A stretch of 14,055 bases of DNA. It comes from a bacterium (lineage in GTDB: Bacteria > UBP7 > UBA6624). Under the pieces are notes generated by a model. That model did not search any database. It had not been told where the DNA came from and saw nothing but the letters and a program-made list of their open reading frames with translations. Below, piece after piece: positions 1 through 6,431 of this stretch. Each line of letters begins with the position of its first letter. Within the stretch, counting starts at the first letter, position 1. The translations under genes were made by a program, and so were the position numbers. The stretch covers positions 1 to 14,055 of the forward strand of contig JACNFQ010000043.1 in assembly GCA_014384545.1 (NCBI GenBank), in the 5' to 3' direction.

Positions 1-341
1 GCCTCAACAACGCCCCGGGGCGCAAGACAGCTCAACCCCTCCGCCGCCAACGCCTCTTCGCCAAGCCACCCCAACCCCCCCACATGCCCCCAATGCGCAT
101 GTGTCAACAGAATGCCCTGAAAGGGAAGGGAATGTCCTTCGGTGAGAGTGTGGAGTTGTCGGGGAAGGTCGGGGGTTGCGTCCACCAACCACACCCCCTC
201 ATCCGTCGTTACCCCTAAGCACGCAACGAGGTGCCCCCTGTCTGTATCTGCCCATGCCTCTTGGCAACAAATCTCTTTGCATCCCGGATGGGGGTGTCCT
301 CCATCTTGGGCAATGCCCAACACTTTCGCTCCTATTGCCAC
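1..341 (-). CDS. PqqB-like metallo-beta-lactamase-fold hydrolase, N-terminal part (cut by window edge)
   Basis: Reading the minus strand from 341 to the window edge gives an uninterrupted frame whose start resembles the PqqB-like branch of the metallo-beta-lactamase (MBL) fold. It contains VLGIAQDGGHPHPGC, then a CC pair, a hydrophobic LVACLGV strand, VWLVDATPDLPRQL, and the metal-binding signature LLTHAHWGH (HxHxxxH class) followed by GGLGWLGEEAL. An in-frame TAG lies 12 bp upstream of the GTG at 341. GTG-323 is the alternative start and has the better Shine-Dalgarno (AGGAG, 5 nt away), but it would begin inside the first beta strand. The C-terminal remainder is outside the window. The gene follows the DoxX-like gene by 66 bp on the same strand, so it is probably the last visible member of the redox operon. 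MBL family is clear; the PQQ link is only similarity, and no other pqq gene is visible. Confidence 0.85.
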   Translation of the reverse strand, partial: MAIGAKVLGIAQDGGHPHPGCKEICCQEAWADTDRGHLVACLGVTTDEGVWLVDATPDLPRQLHTLTEGHSLPFQGILLTHAHWGHVGGLGWLGEEALAAEGLSCLAPRGVVE

Positions 342-407
342 AGCACAATCCTAGATTGTACGAGGTCAAAGTCCCTCACCTATGGGTTGGGGAGAGATGG
401 TGGAGGG

Positions 408-977
408 TTAGTCTTCTTTTTCGCTACAGGCACAATCCCGCCTGCCACTACCAAAGAGACGCCCACAAATGGCACAAATTGGGCAATATCCCCCCGCACC
501 TACATAGATGGAATGGGCAAGCAAAAGGAGTAATAGCTGGTATTCAAAACCGCCATTCATCATCGAAAAACCACCTCTTAGGTGTACCATCCCAAGTGCA
601 CCGGCCATCACAACCACCAAGAACAAAGCCCCCCATTTCCGGAATCGTGCTGGTCCAATGACCATAAGGAAGCCGCCTACGACTTCTGCCAACCCCACCA
701 ACAGCCAGAGATTCTTGTTCACACTCATGGGGTTTTCACCCATCGCCATCACCTTGGGAAAGCCGTGATATAGGAAAATAAGTGCCAACATCACGCGTGC
801 AGCGACTTCGGTCTTACAAAGGGGTCCCTTATCTTGGGGGTCGGCACCTGCCCGGGTATAGATAAGGGCAGCCCCAGAAAACAACCCCAATGCCACAAAG
901 AGCAAATCACTATTCCCTTCCATCAGGAACCAAAGCGATCCCAAAAACAGCACCAACCAAACGAGCGATTTCTTCAT
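408..977 (-). CDS. DoxX-like integral membrane protein with Cys-rich tail
   Basis: This 189-residue protein has about six hydrophobic segments (roughly residues 4-20, 26-42, 58-78, 90-108, 115-132 and 145-162). The DoxX-type core runs from about residue 55 and includes FLYHGFPKVM, LVGLAEVVGGFLMV and GGFEYQLLLLLLAHSI. DoxX proteins are small membrane proteins linked to respiratory or oxidative-stress functions; the precise reaction is not known for most members. After the last segment there is an unusual Cys cluster, CPICAIC near residue 165 and CAC near 182, which could bind metal or be redox active. The start is fixed by a strong AAGGAGG site. The gene begins 10 bp after the Crp/Fnr-type gene, so the two are almost certainly co-transcribed. 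The family assignment is fairly sure, the function inferred. Confidence 0.8.
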   Translation of the reverse strand: MKKSLVWLVLFLGSLWFLMEGNSDLLFVALGLFSGAALIYTRAGADPQDKGPLCKTEVAARVMLALIFLYHGFPKVMAMGENPMSVNKNLWLLVGLAEVVGGFLMVIGPARFRKWGALFLVVVMAGALGMVHLRGGFSMMNGGFEYQLLLLLLAHSIYVGAGGYCPICAICGRLFGSGRRDCACSEKED

Positions 978-987
978 CTTTTCCTCC

Positions 988-1653
988 TTATTGTGGTGAG
1001 AGAACCTCTCCTTTCCAGATTAACTCTCTCCTTCCCGTTACTACCATTCCCTCTCCCCTGAGTTGAGACAGGGCTCGACTTGTTGCCTCTCGACTTGCTC
1101 CAACCAAACGTGAGATATCTTGGTGTGTCAGGGGAACAACCCATCCCTCCTCTCCCACCCAACCAATCCGAGGAGCTAGGCGTCCTAACAAGATAGGCAA
1201 TCTCTCAGCAACCGATTTGAAGAGAAGATCCTCTAACCTTGACTCTACACGGGCAAGCCGTCGACCGGTCCACTTGTAGAACCTAGCTAGGACGACGGGA
1301 TGGCGAGAACAGAAATTTCGGAACCGTGCTTCGGGAATCGCACAGATGTGGACAGGCCCCAATGCCGTAACCCTCCAGTCTTTTCCTTCTTCTTGCCCCT
1401 CCAACTGACCAAGAATCTCTCCAGGTCCCAAGATATCAAGGAGATGGGGCTTTCCTTCCTCTCTCAACCGTTCAAAGCGAAGACGCCCCATCTTTATGAA
1501 GACGACCCTCTCTGATAAAGTCGCCGATGCAAGGCTTTCCCCATCACGCAATGTGCTTTCGTCAACAGCTTGTGCCAACGCCATTAAATCTCTCTTTGCC
1601 ACTCCTTTCAAGGAGGACATCATAGAGAGGTGCCAGATGCGGTCGGGAACCAT
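988..1653 (-). CDS. Crp/Fnr-family transcriptional regulator
   Basis: The 221-residue protein has an N-terminal cyclic-nucleotide-binding-type beta domain (about residues 12-120), a long dimerisation helix (about 118-150) and a C-terminal winged helix-turn-helix (about 172-215). The DNA-reading segment THQDISRLVGASREATSRAL closely matches E. coli CRP, keeping the RE...R residues (R188, E189, R193) that read TGTGA half-sites. The effector pocket lacks the Arg-Ser pair of the cAMP-binding cassette, so cAMP is unlikely to be the ligand. There is no N-terminal Cys cluster like that of FNR; only C104 and C115 are present. It lies 18 bp after the pentaheme cytochrome gene and 10 bp before the DoxX-like gene. 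A matching operator occurs at 4002-4017 before the first gene of the group, suggesting autoregulation. Confidence 0.92.
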   Translation of the reverse strand: MVPDRIWHLSMMSSLKGVAKRDLMALAQAVDESTLRDGESLASATLSERVVFIKMGRLRFERLREEGKPHLLDILGPGEILGQLEGQEEGKDWRVTALGPVHICAIPEARFRNFCSRHPVVLARFYKWTGRRLARVESRLEDLLFKSVAERLPILLGRLAPRIGWVGEEGWVVPLTHQDISRLVGASREATSRALSQLRGEGMVVTGRRELIWKGEVLSPQ

Positions 1654-1671
1654 TTCTATACCCCATCCTAC

Positions 1672-2829
1672 CTAGAATAGATAGACCTCTTCCCATGCAG
1701 TAAAGACGGCATCTGAAGCGTCTTTATGTGCTACCTTCAAGAGAGCCTCTACCCCACGACCCTGCTCCAAGAGAATGGTGAACATATCCCGGTAAAATCG
1801 GTCGGGGTCTACTACCAAGCGGACGCGGATACCTGCAGTCTCCCCTTGCCGAGGCATTCTGTAGTTCACCACCCGTTCTTCTCCAGCGGGAATGCGTGTA
1901 TCTGCTTTTTCGGTCTTTAGGTTCATCGTGATTTCTCTGCTAAACCACGCCTCCGAACATGTACCCTCCAAGACCATGCCGGATCCATCCACTTGGCAAG
2001 CCTCCAAAATGACTCTAGGGGTTACATAGGTGGGGAAATGGTGTCCAGTCCCACTGTTCTTGACCTGAATCATCGCATGAACAGTGCCTGTAGATTCAAC
2101 CAAGTCCACCTTGACCTCTACTGCACCCTGAACCATTTCGGGGTCGTGAATCCCACGCCACAGATGGCGACGGTCGGGCATATGACAAGATTGGCAGGAT
2201 TCGCCCGCAATCCCTTGCGGACTCTCTTTCCATTCTTCGTAGGTGTTCTCTAGGAACTTCCCATTCAATGTCCATTGCCCCGGTTTAAACTGATGGCACG
2301 CCGCACAAAACGCGCTCTCTTGGAATGCATCTTGGGGTGTAAACCCTCCATGAGCGGTGCCCTCGGGTAAGTTCCCTTCTATAGCGGGGGGGCCAAAGAG
2401 AATTCCATTTCGCATATGACAACCCGCACATGTCAGGCCTGCCTTATGGGACACGGTCGAATCCAAACCCCCTAACGACAGTGCTTGCTCGGCCAACGGT
2501 GCATGACAGTTCAAACAGCCCTGCTTTGCGGCATCGCTCGGGTTTGTATACTGCCCCAACAACCCCGGCCCCATACCTATGGCGTGGCGACTTTGCGCCC
2601 AGTCAATCATCTGAGAAGTGTGGCACGAACCACACGCCCCCGGTCCCAAGTTTCGCTCTAAATCAGACCATTCTGCAGGGAGCTCTCCTTGAAGAGAGAG
2701 GGGTCGCTTCCAATGAGTTTCTAGAAAACCTATTGTCTGTCGAGAAGGTGATGTCGCAGAACGGTTGGGGTTGTCCTGCGGGACACATCCCGACAGGACC
2801 AGAGCAAGAAATAGGAAGCCTCGGAACAT
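1672..2829 (-). CDS. Pentaheme c-type cytochrome lipoprotein
   Basis: The 385-residue product starts with a lipoprotein signal (LVLSGC, lipidated Cys predicted at residue 15). It carries five CXXCH heme-attachment motifs: CGSCH at 66, CLNCH at 105, CAGCH at 134, CAACH at 175 and CQSCH at 212. Extra histidines (RHAIGMG, GTAHGGF, RRHLWRGIHD) could be distal heme ligands. The arrangement resembles cytochrome c554/c3-type multiheme domains. The last 160 residues are heme-free and beta-rich, beginning near VEVKVDLVESTGTVHAMIQV and including GTGHHFPTYVTPR, a pattern I associate with this multiheme family. Lipid anchoring places it at a membrane facing the periplasm or cell exterior, as an electron carrier or oxidoreductase. 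It starts 32 bp after the NPC cytochrome and is followed by the Crp/Fnr gene. The substrate is unknown. Confidence 0.9.
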   Translation of the reverse strand: MFRGFLFLALVLSGCVPQDNPNRSATSPSRQTIGFLETHWKRPLSLQGELPAEWSDLERNLGPGACGSCHTSQMIDWAQSRHAIGMGPGLLGQYTNPSDAAKQGCLNCHAPLAEQALSLGGLDSTVSHKAGLTCAGCHMRNGILFGPPAIEGNLPEGTAHGGFTPQDAFQESAFCAACHQFKPGQWTLNGKFLENTYEEWKESPQGIAGESCQSCHMPDRRHLWRGIHDPEMVQGAVEVKVDLVESTGTVHAMIQVKNSGTGHHFPTYVTPRVILEACQVDGSGMVLEGTCSEAWFSREITMNLKTEKADTRIPAGEERVVNYRMPRQGETAGIRVRLVVDPDRFYRDMFTILLEQGRGVEALLKVAHKDASDAVFTAWEEVYLF

Positions 2830-2841
2830 CTCCGATTATCC

Positions 2842-2858
2842 TAGACCTAATAGGTCTA
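2842..2858. promoter_or_regulatory. Inverted repeat between the NPC cytochrome and the pentaheme cytochrome
   Basis: The 17-bp sequence TAGACCTAATAGGTCTA is a perfect inverted repeat with 7-bp arms and a 3-nt centre. It fills half of the 32-bp gap between two co-oriented cytochrome genes. It has no following T tract, so it is not a standard terminator. It could be an operator, an mRNA-stabilising hairpin or a processing site. It lies 13 bp upstream of the pentaheme start codon. Confidence 0.4.
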
Positions 2859-2861
2859 TAC

Positions 2862-3941
2862 TTACTTGTTCCGACGGCGCAAGAAAAACCCCAAGGCACC
2901 CAACCCTAAGACACCGAGCCCCGCCATTGCAACGCCCTTGTTCATCCCACCACAGGGATTACAAGGGTTTTTAGGTGCACACGGGTTGCAAGGGTTCTTG
3001 GGTGCACACGGGTTACAGGGATTCTTGGGTGCACAAGGATTGCAGGGGTTGCAAGGGTTTGTAGGTGCACACGGGTTACAGGGATTCTTGGGTGCACAAG
3101 GATTGCAGGGGTTGCAAGGGTTTGTAGGTGCACACGGGTTACAGGGATTCTTGGGTGCACAAGGATTGCAGGGGTTGCAAGGGTTTTTGGGTGCACACGG
3201 GTTCATCCCACCACAGGGATTACAAGGGTTCATCCCTCCTCCGTGTCTGTCTGGTGGCATTTCGGCTCCTGAAATCGAGTAGGTGTAATACGCATTCAAT
3301 GCCGTCAATCGTTCGTCGTCCCAAGCGAAGGGCTTTGTCGCCATTGGGGTCACCATACAGAAATTTATCATTTGATCCAAAGAAACAACCCTGTCGGGCA
3401 TCGTCACAAAATGAGGAAAACTCTCCGCAGGGGTCATACTTAGCCCCCCTTGATGGCATGTTTGACATGAAGTACCATTCGAAGAAAGCTCGTTATCATT
3501 CCAAAGAGCATCACCCGCCTCAATGAGAGCAACTAAGTTCTTACCACCTTTGGCCATTCCACCACCACAAGGATTACATGGGTTCATCCCACCACAAGGA
3601 TTACATGGGTTCATCCCACCACAAGGATTACATGGGTTCTTGGAATGGCAGGGGTTTTGAACTGAAATATGAACACCTCTACAAGGGTTTTTGGGTGCAC
3701 ACGGGTTGCAGGGGTTACAGGGATTCTTGGGTGCACACGGGTTGCAAGGGTTTTGGCTTGAGCCACCCTTCGCCCCTTCAGCTTCTGATATCCCACCTGA
3801 AGGCACCATTTCGCCCTCTATCGTTGCCTTGCTTCCCCCGTCAGCGACGACAGCAGCAACCAATGAAGGTCCACCTGTGATGTTCTGGAGTAGTAAGAGC
3901 GTCAAGAACGCCTTTGCCATCTTCCTTTGCTTATTCTTCAT
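2862..3941 (-). CDS. Monoheme c-type cytochrome with two NPC-repeat arrays and a C-terminal membrane/sorting tail
   Basis: This 359-residue protein has, in order: a signal peptide (1-30); a first Cys-rich array (64-125, 13 Asn-Pro-Cys motifs spaced by APK, HSK or GGM); a class I-like heme domain (about 135-225, CQTCH at 159-163, [16 protein letters not shown] and [10 protein letters not shown]); a second array (238-330, 22 Asn-Pro-Cys motifs); and a tail of GG, a hydrophobic stretch and FFLRRRNK. That tail resembles the GlyGly-CTERM/MYXO-CTERM type of sorting signal. The heme domain is close to that of the 5379-6332 cytochrome and loosely recalls SoxA/TsdA-type cytochromes. ATG-3941 is chosen because AAGGAG lies 6 nt upstream and a signal peptide follows; the open frame upstream to 4457 crosses the divergent gene and is spurious. 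It heads the redox operon. Function of the arrays is unknown: metal binding, disulfide cross-linking or surface attachment are possible. Confidence 0.85.
   Translation of the reverse strand: MKNKQRKMAKAFLTLLLLQNITGGPSLVAAVVADGGSKATIEGEMVPSGGISEAEGAKGGSSQNPCNPCAPKNPCNPCNPCAPKNPCRGVHISVQNPCHSKNPCNPCGGMNPCNPCGGMNPCNPCGGGMAKGGKNLVALIEAGDALWNDNELSSNGTSCQTCHQGGLSMTPAESFPHFVTMPDRVVSLDQMINFCMVTPMATKPFAWDDERLTALNAYYTYSISGAEMPPDRHGGGMNPCNPCGGMNPCAPKNPCNPCNPCAPKNPCNPCAPTNPCNPCNPCAPKNPCNPCAPTNPCNPCNPCAPKNPCNPCAPKNPCNPCAPKNPCNPCGGMNKGVAMAGLGVLGLGALGFFLRRRNK
2992..3180 (-). repeat. Three tandem 63-bp units inside the NPC cytochrome gene
   Basis: Three consecutive 63-bp units (2992-3054, 3055-3117, 3118-3180) each encode 21 residues with five NPC motifs. 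The last two are identical base for base and the first differs at a few positions near its left end. Further partial copies flank them on both sides. Identity at the DNA level, including silent positions, suggests recent unequal crossing-over or slippage. Confidence 0.9.
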
Positions 3942-3974
3942 TCGATTCTCCTTTCTCCTCAAGGGGAGAATCGT

Positions 3975-3980
3975 ATCGTA
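3975..3980 (-). promoter_or_regulatory. Candidate -10 box for the NPC cytochrome operon
   Basis: On the minus strand the sequence TACGAT (overlapping a second TACGAT) lies 34 bp before the ATG at 3941. No good -35 hexamer is present 17 bp upstream. That is what an activator-dependent class II promoter would show. The predicted start is near 3968. Confidence 0.45.
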
Positions 3981-4001
3981 AGGGTCGGTTTCTTCTCCCT
4001 C

Positions 4002-4017
4002 TGTGACCCATGTCACC
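4002..4017. promoter_or_regulatory. CRP-type operator TGTGA-N6-TCACC
   Basis: The sequence TGTGACCCATGTCACC matches the CRP consensus TGTGA-N6-TCACA at nine of ten positions. It sits in the 109-bp gap between two divergent genes. Its centre lies 41.5 bp from the minus-strand start predicted from the TACGAT box, the classic class II activation position. The neighbouring Crp/Fnr-type regulator has the residues that read TGTGA. It may also act on the divergent DUF3179 gene. Confidence 0.6.
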
Positions 4018-4050
4018 CAACCCATTCCTTCCAGAGACAAGAATCCCCCC

Positions 4051-5382
4051 ATGAATAAGAACGATCCCATCAGGAGAACCATCTCTTTACTTCTGCTCGT
4101 TGTGGGTGGCGTTGGAGCGACTTGGCTCGTTGCCCGATGGATCACTCGCCCCACACCACCACCAGATCTGCCCATCGGTTCAGGGCTTTCTATCGCCCCT
4201 GTACCGATCACTGGTAGAGAAGAACGAGGTTCGTTGACTTCCATGGATACCGAGCCTCCCGGTTTGCTCCCTGGCGAAGAACAGTTGGGAGAGGCTGGCT
4301 GGCCCCGAATAGGAGCACAGTTCCTTGTGGGGCAGGGCGAGCAGTGGCCATTCTCTGCTTTCCCCAACGGGCGGTTTGAATATCGCTCCATCAAAGCTGG
4401 CTCCTTCCTCGGTGGTGGTCCTGGGCGAGACGGTATCCCCTCCATTGACGACCCCACCTACGAAGATATTCCGACCGCGACTCCTAGATATTCAGACCGC
4501 GATCCCGTCGCTGTCCTAACGATAGGAAACGAAACAAGAATTTACCCTCAACAGATCTTGATGTGGCACGAAATTGCCAACGACACCCTCGGAGGAATCC
4601 CCGTTGCTGTGACGTACTGCCCCCTATGTAATGCGACCGTCGCTTTCAAGAGAACACTAGATGGGGTGGTACTGGAATTTGGTGTTTCTGGATACTTACG
4701 AAACAGCGACCTAATCATGTACGACCGTCTCACCGAAAGTTGGTTCCAACAACTGACAGGGGAAGGGATTACAGGAATCTTGACCTCGGCTCGTCTTGAT
4801 CGTCTTCCCGTTCAAGTGATGTCGTACAAGTCCGCAGTCTCTGCCTACCCTGATGCAACCGTTCTTGCCCCCGAAGAGGAACTTGCTAAGTTCTACGGGA
4901 AGAACCCTTATCGGCAATACGACAGTAAAGAGACCGAACCCTTTCTCCTGAATACTCCAGCAGGAGAAAGTTATGGAGATGCCCTTCCCCCCAAAGCCCG
5001 GATCTTGGTGGTGGAAGAGCCCGGTTTTGAGACGTTGCCCGTCATAGCATTGACCTCTATCAAGAAGAAGGGGCTGATTGTTCATGGGCAAAGCCTAGTC
5101 GTTTATGTGGGGAGCCACGCTTCACCTTTGGACAATACGGTGATTTCTGAAGGGAGAGATGTGATTCAAGCTACGGTTTTTACGCTTCCTGCCGAAGGAA
5201 AATATAAGAAGAAAGGGAGCGAGATATGGGGACCACACGGTGCCCGTTGGGATATCTTCACAGGAAAGCCCCTTACCGAAGGCACACCAGCACTACGCCC
5301 CGCACGCCATGGTCTCTATTTCTGGTTTGCGTGGTCGGCATTCCACCCCGAAGCGACCGTCTTAAAAACGGGCTGGTTCTAG
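4051..5382 (+). CDS. DUF3179 domain-containing membrane-anchored protein
   Basis: The 443-residue product has an N-terminal signal anchor (about residues 9-30) followed by a Pro-rich linker. The DUF3179 domain extends from about residue 110 to the end. Family landmarks are [55 protein letters not shown] (CxxC-type pair C190/C193), a second half with [13 protein letters not shown], and [17 protein letters not shown]. The biochemical role of DUF3179 is not known to me; the conserved YCPLC suggests a redox or metal site on the outer face of the membrane. ATG-4051 is preferred over GTG-4003 because the signal anchor follows directly and GTG-4003 lies in the operator. No strong Shine-Dalgarno is visible. 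It is divergent from the NPC cytochrome and convergent with the second cytochrome, so functional association with both is plausible. Confidence 0.88.
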   Translation: MNKNDPIRRTISLLLLVVGGVGATWLVARWITRPTPPPDLPIGSGLSIAPVPITGREERGSLTSMDTEPPGLLPGEEQLGEAGWPRIGAQFLVGQGEQWPFSAFPNGRFEYRSIKAGSFLGGGPGRDGIPSIDDPTYEDIPTATPRYSDRDPVAVLTIGNETRIYPQQILMWHEIANDTLGGIPVAVTYCPLCNATVAFKRTLDGVVLEFGVSGYLRNSDLIMYDRLTESWFQQLTGEGITGILTSARLDRLPVQVMSYKSAVSAYPDATVLAPEEELAKFYGKNPYRQYDSKETEPFLLNTPAGESYGDALPPKARILVVEEPGFETLPVIALTSIKKKGLIVHGQSLVVYVGSHASPLDNTVISEGRDVIQATVFTLPAEGKYKKKGSEIWGPHGARWDIFTGKPLTEGTPALRPARHGLYFWFAWSAFHPEATVLKTGWF

Positions 5383-6332
5383 TCCTTCGTTTCGTAGTGC
5401 AAGGTAATGGTAAACGCCCCATTTACCTCTCCATTTGCACCCGCCACACCGATCAAGACGTTGTAGGAATTGCGAATAGCGACGAGGGCAGGCGTCTCTT
5501 CGGATTGTCCGGGATTGCTGTCGGTTTTGTAGTCATACCCCGCCTCGCAAGAGACCGCCCGAAAGATACTTGGAGGGATGTCGTGGCTCTCTATCCCAAT
5601 CTGGTAGGCATAGACGCTTACATCAACGCCTGCTTCTGGTTGTACGGCAACGGTCAAAGTGGAATGTGCTTCTTGAGGAACTTCAAGAGAGTAGAAAACG
5701 TGACTGCCCGAGAAATTCTCGTTCTCAGTTCCTGGCCAGCACGCTATGGAACTGTTGTCTGCCCAATCCAAATCAATCCTTGCCCCGTGGGAGAGGTTTC
5801 CTGAAAGGGTGGCACCATCCTTGGCGGGTAGAAGTGTCACTTGATCTGTCCAACCAGCGTGAGAACCGGGCATCCCTCCACAAGGATTGGCACTCTCTTC
5901 TTCACCAGGCATTGCTCGTTGCTCTAGGGCATATGTATAGTAAGCATTAAGGGCAGTAAGGCGGCTATCAGCCCAGCCCAACGGCTCGGCAGACATCGGT
6001 ATGGTCATACAGATATTGATCATCTGGTCTAGGGTCACGATCCGATTATGCATCTCCACATTATGGGGGAACGGAACCGTGGTGTTTAAGTTGGCACCAT
6101 GGGCATGACAGCTATTACAAGCCAGACCATTCGTTGAGAGGGAGCTATCTTTCCACAACGTCTCTCCCTGTTCAATAAGAGAGTCCATCTCTTCCCTTTC
6201 TTCGGAGTAGGAGGAACAAGGGTTCATCCCACCACTTTGAAGGGGTAACCCGCTCCCTTCCCAAACGAAAAAGAGACCAGCCACAACAAGAAACCCTACC
6301 CCTAAACTAAATCTCATTCCCTTCTTTCTCAT
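5379..6332 (-). CDS. Monoheme c-type cytochrome with C-terminal beta-sandwich domain, paralogue of the NPC cytochrome
   Basis: This 317-residue protein has an N-terminal signal or anchor (about 6-25), then a heme domain (about 50-140) with CNSCH at 72-76, RIVTLDQMINICMTIPM and [12 protein letters not shown]. These match the NPC cytochrome heme domain almost segment by segment. Single NPC motifs remain at residues 37-39 and 149-151, exactly where the paralogue carries its two large arrays. Residues about 170-317 form a heme-free domain with alternating beta strands (HVFYSLEVP, VDVSVYAYQIG, NVLIGVAGA, FTITLHYE) resembling pre-peptidase C-terminal (PPC) domains. ATG-6332 is chosen because it has AAGGGGG upstream and is followed by a basic signal sequence. 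The 5' leader is only 12 nt from the tRNA-Ser CCA end. Its stop shares CTAG with the DUF3179 gene. Confidence 0.87.
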   Translation of the reverse strand: MRKKGMRFSLGVGFLVVAGLFFVWEGSGLPLQSGGMNPCSSYSEEREEMDSLIEQGETLWKDSSLSTNGLACNSCHAHGANLNTTVPFPHNVEMHNRIVTLDQMINICMTIPMSAEPLGWADSRLTALNAYYTYALEQRAMPGEEESANPCGGMPGSHAGWTDQVTLLPAKDGATLSGNLSHGARIDLDWADNSSIACWPGTENENFSGSHVFYSLEVPQEAHSTLTVAVQPEAGVDVSVYAYQIGIESHDIPPSIFRAVSCEAGYDYKTDSNPGQSEETPALVAIRNSYNVLIGVAGANGEVNGAFTITLHYETKD

Positions 6333-6344
6333 AAGACCCCCTTT

Positions 6345-6431
6345 TGGCGGAGAGCAGAGGAATTGCACCCCATCCGATTCGGACGCACGGTTTTCAAGAC
6401 CGGCCCGGCACGCTCGTCCGGTTTACTCTCC
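6345..6431 (-). tRNA. tRNA-Ser (anticodon TGA), with encoded CCA and atypical elbow
   Basis: On the minus strand a 7-bp acceptor stem (GGAGAGT with GCTCTCC, one T-G pair), discriminator G and encoded CCA enclose a cloverleaf. Its anticodon loop CTTGAAA gives anticodon TGA (reads UCA), and the long variable arm (TCCG-AAT-CGGA) is typical of serine tRNAs. The D loop (ACGAGCGTG) lacks the usual GG, position 8 is not T, and the T loop reads TGCAATT rather than TTCRANY. The gene overlaps the last 9 bases of recO. It may be a functional divergent tRNA or a decaying copy; intact stems and CCA favour function. Confidence 0.75.

Noticed and set aside
4-192. 62-residue minus-strand frame
   Set aside because: It lies in another frame of the MBL-fold gene, whose HxHxGH motif and family pattern are clear.
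1-341. PQQ biosynthesis locus
   Set aside because: Only a PqqB-like MBL fold is seen; no pqqA, C, D or E-type gene is present, and many PqqB-like proteins are unrelated to PQQ.
2940-3240. CRISPR-like regularly spaced repeats
   Set aside because: Units are contiguous in-frame coding repeats without unique spacers, and no cas gene is nearby.
2866-3282. Plus-strand frame encoding a Gly-Leu-Gln-Gly collagen-like repeat
   Set aside because: It is the antisense shadow of the NPC repeats; it has no ribosome site and periodicity follows from the coding strand.
3942-4457. N-terminal extension of the NPC cytochrome frame up to 4457
   Set aside because: It runs antisense through the DUF3179 gene and the promoter region, and the protein has no signal peptide there, whereas 3941 has AAGGAG and a signal peptide.
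6345-6431. Selenocysteine tRNA
   Set aside because: The anticodon is TGA, not TCA, and the acceptor and T arms are of ordinary length.
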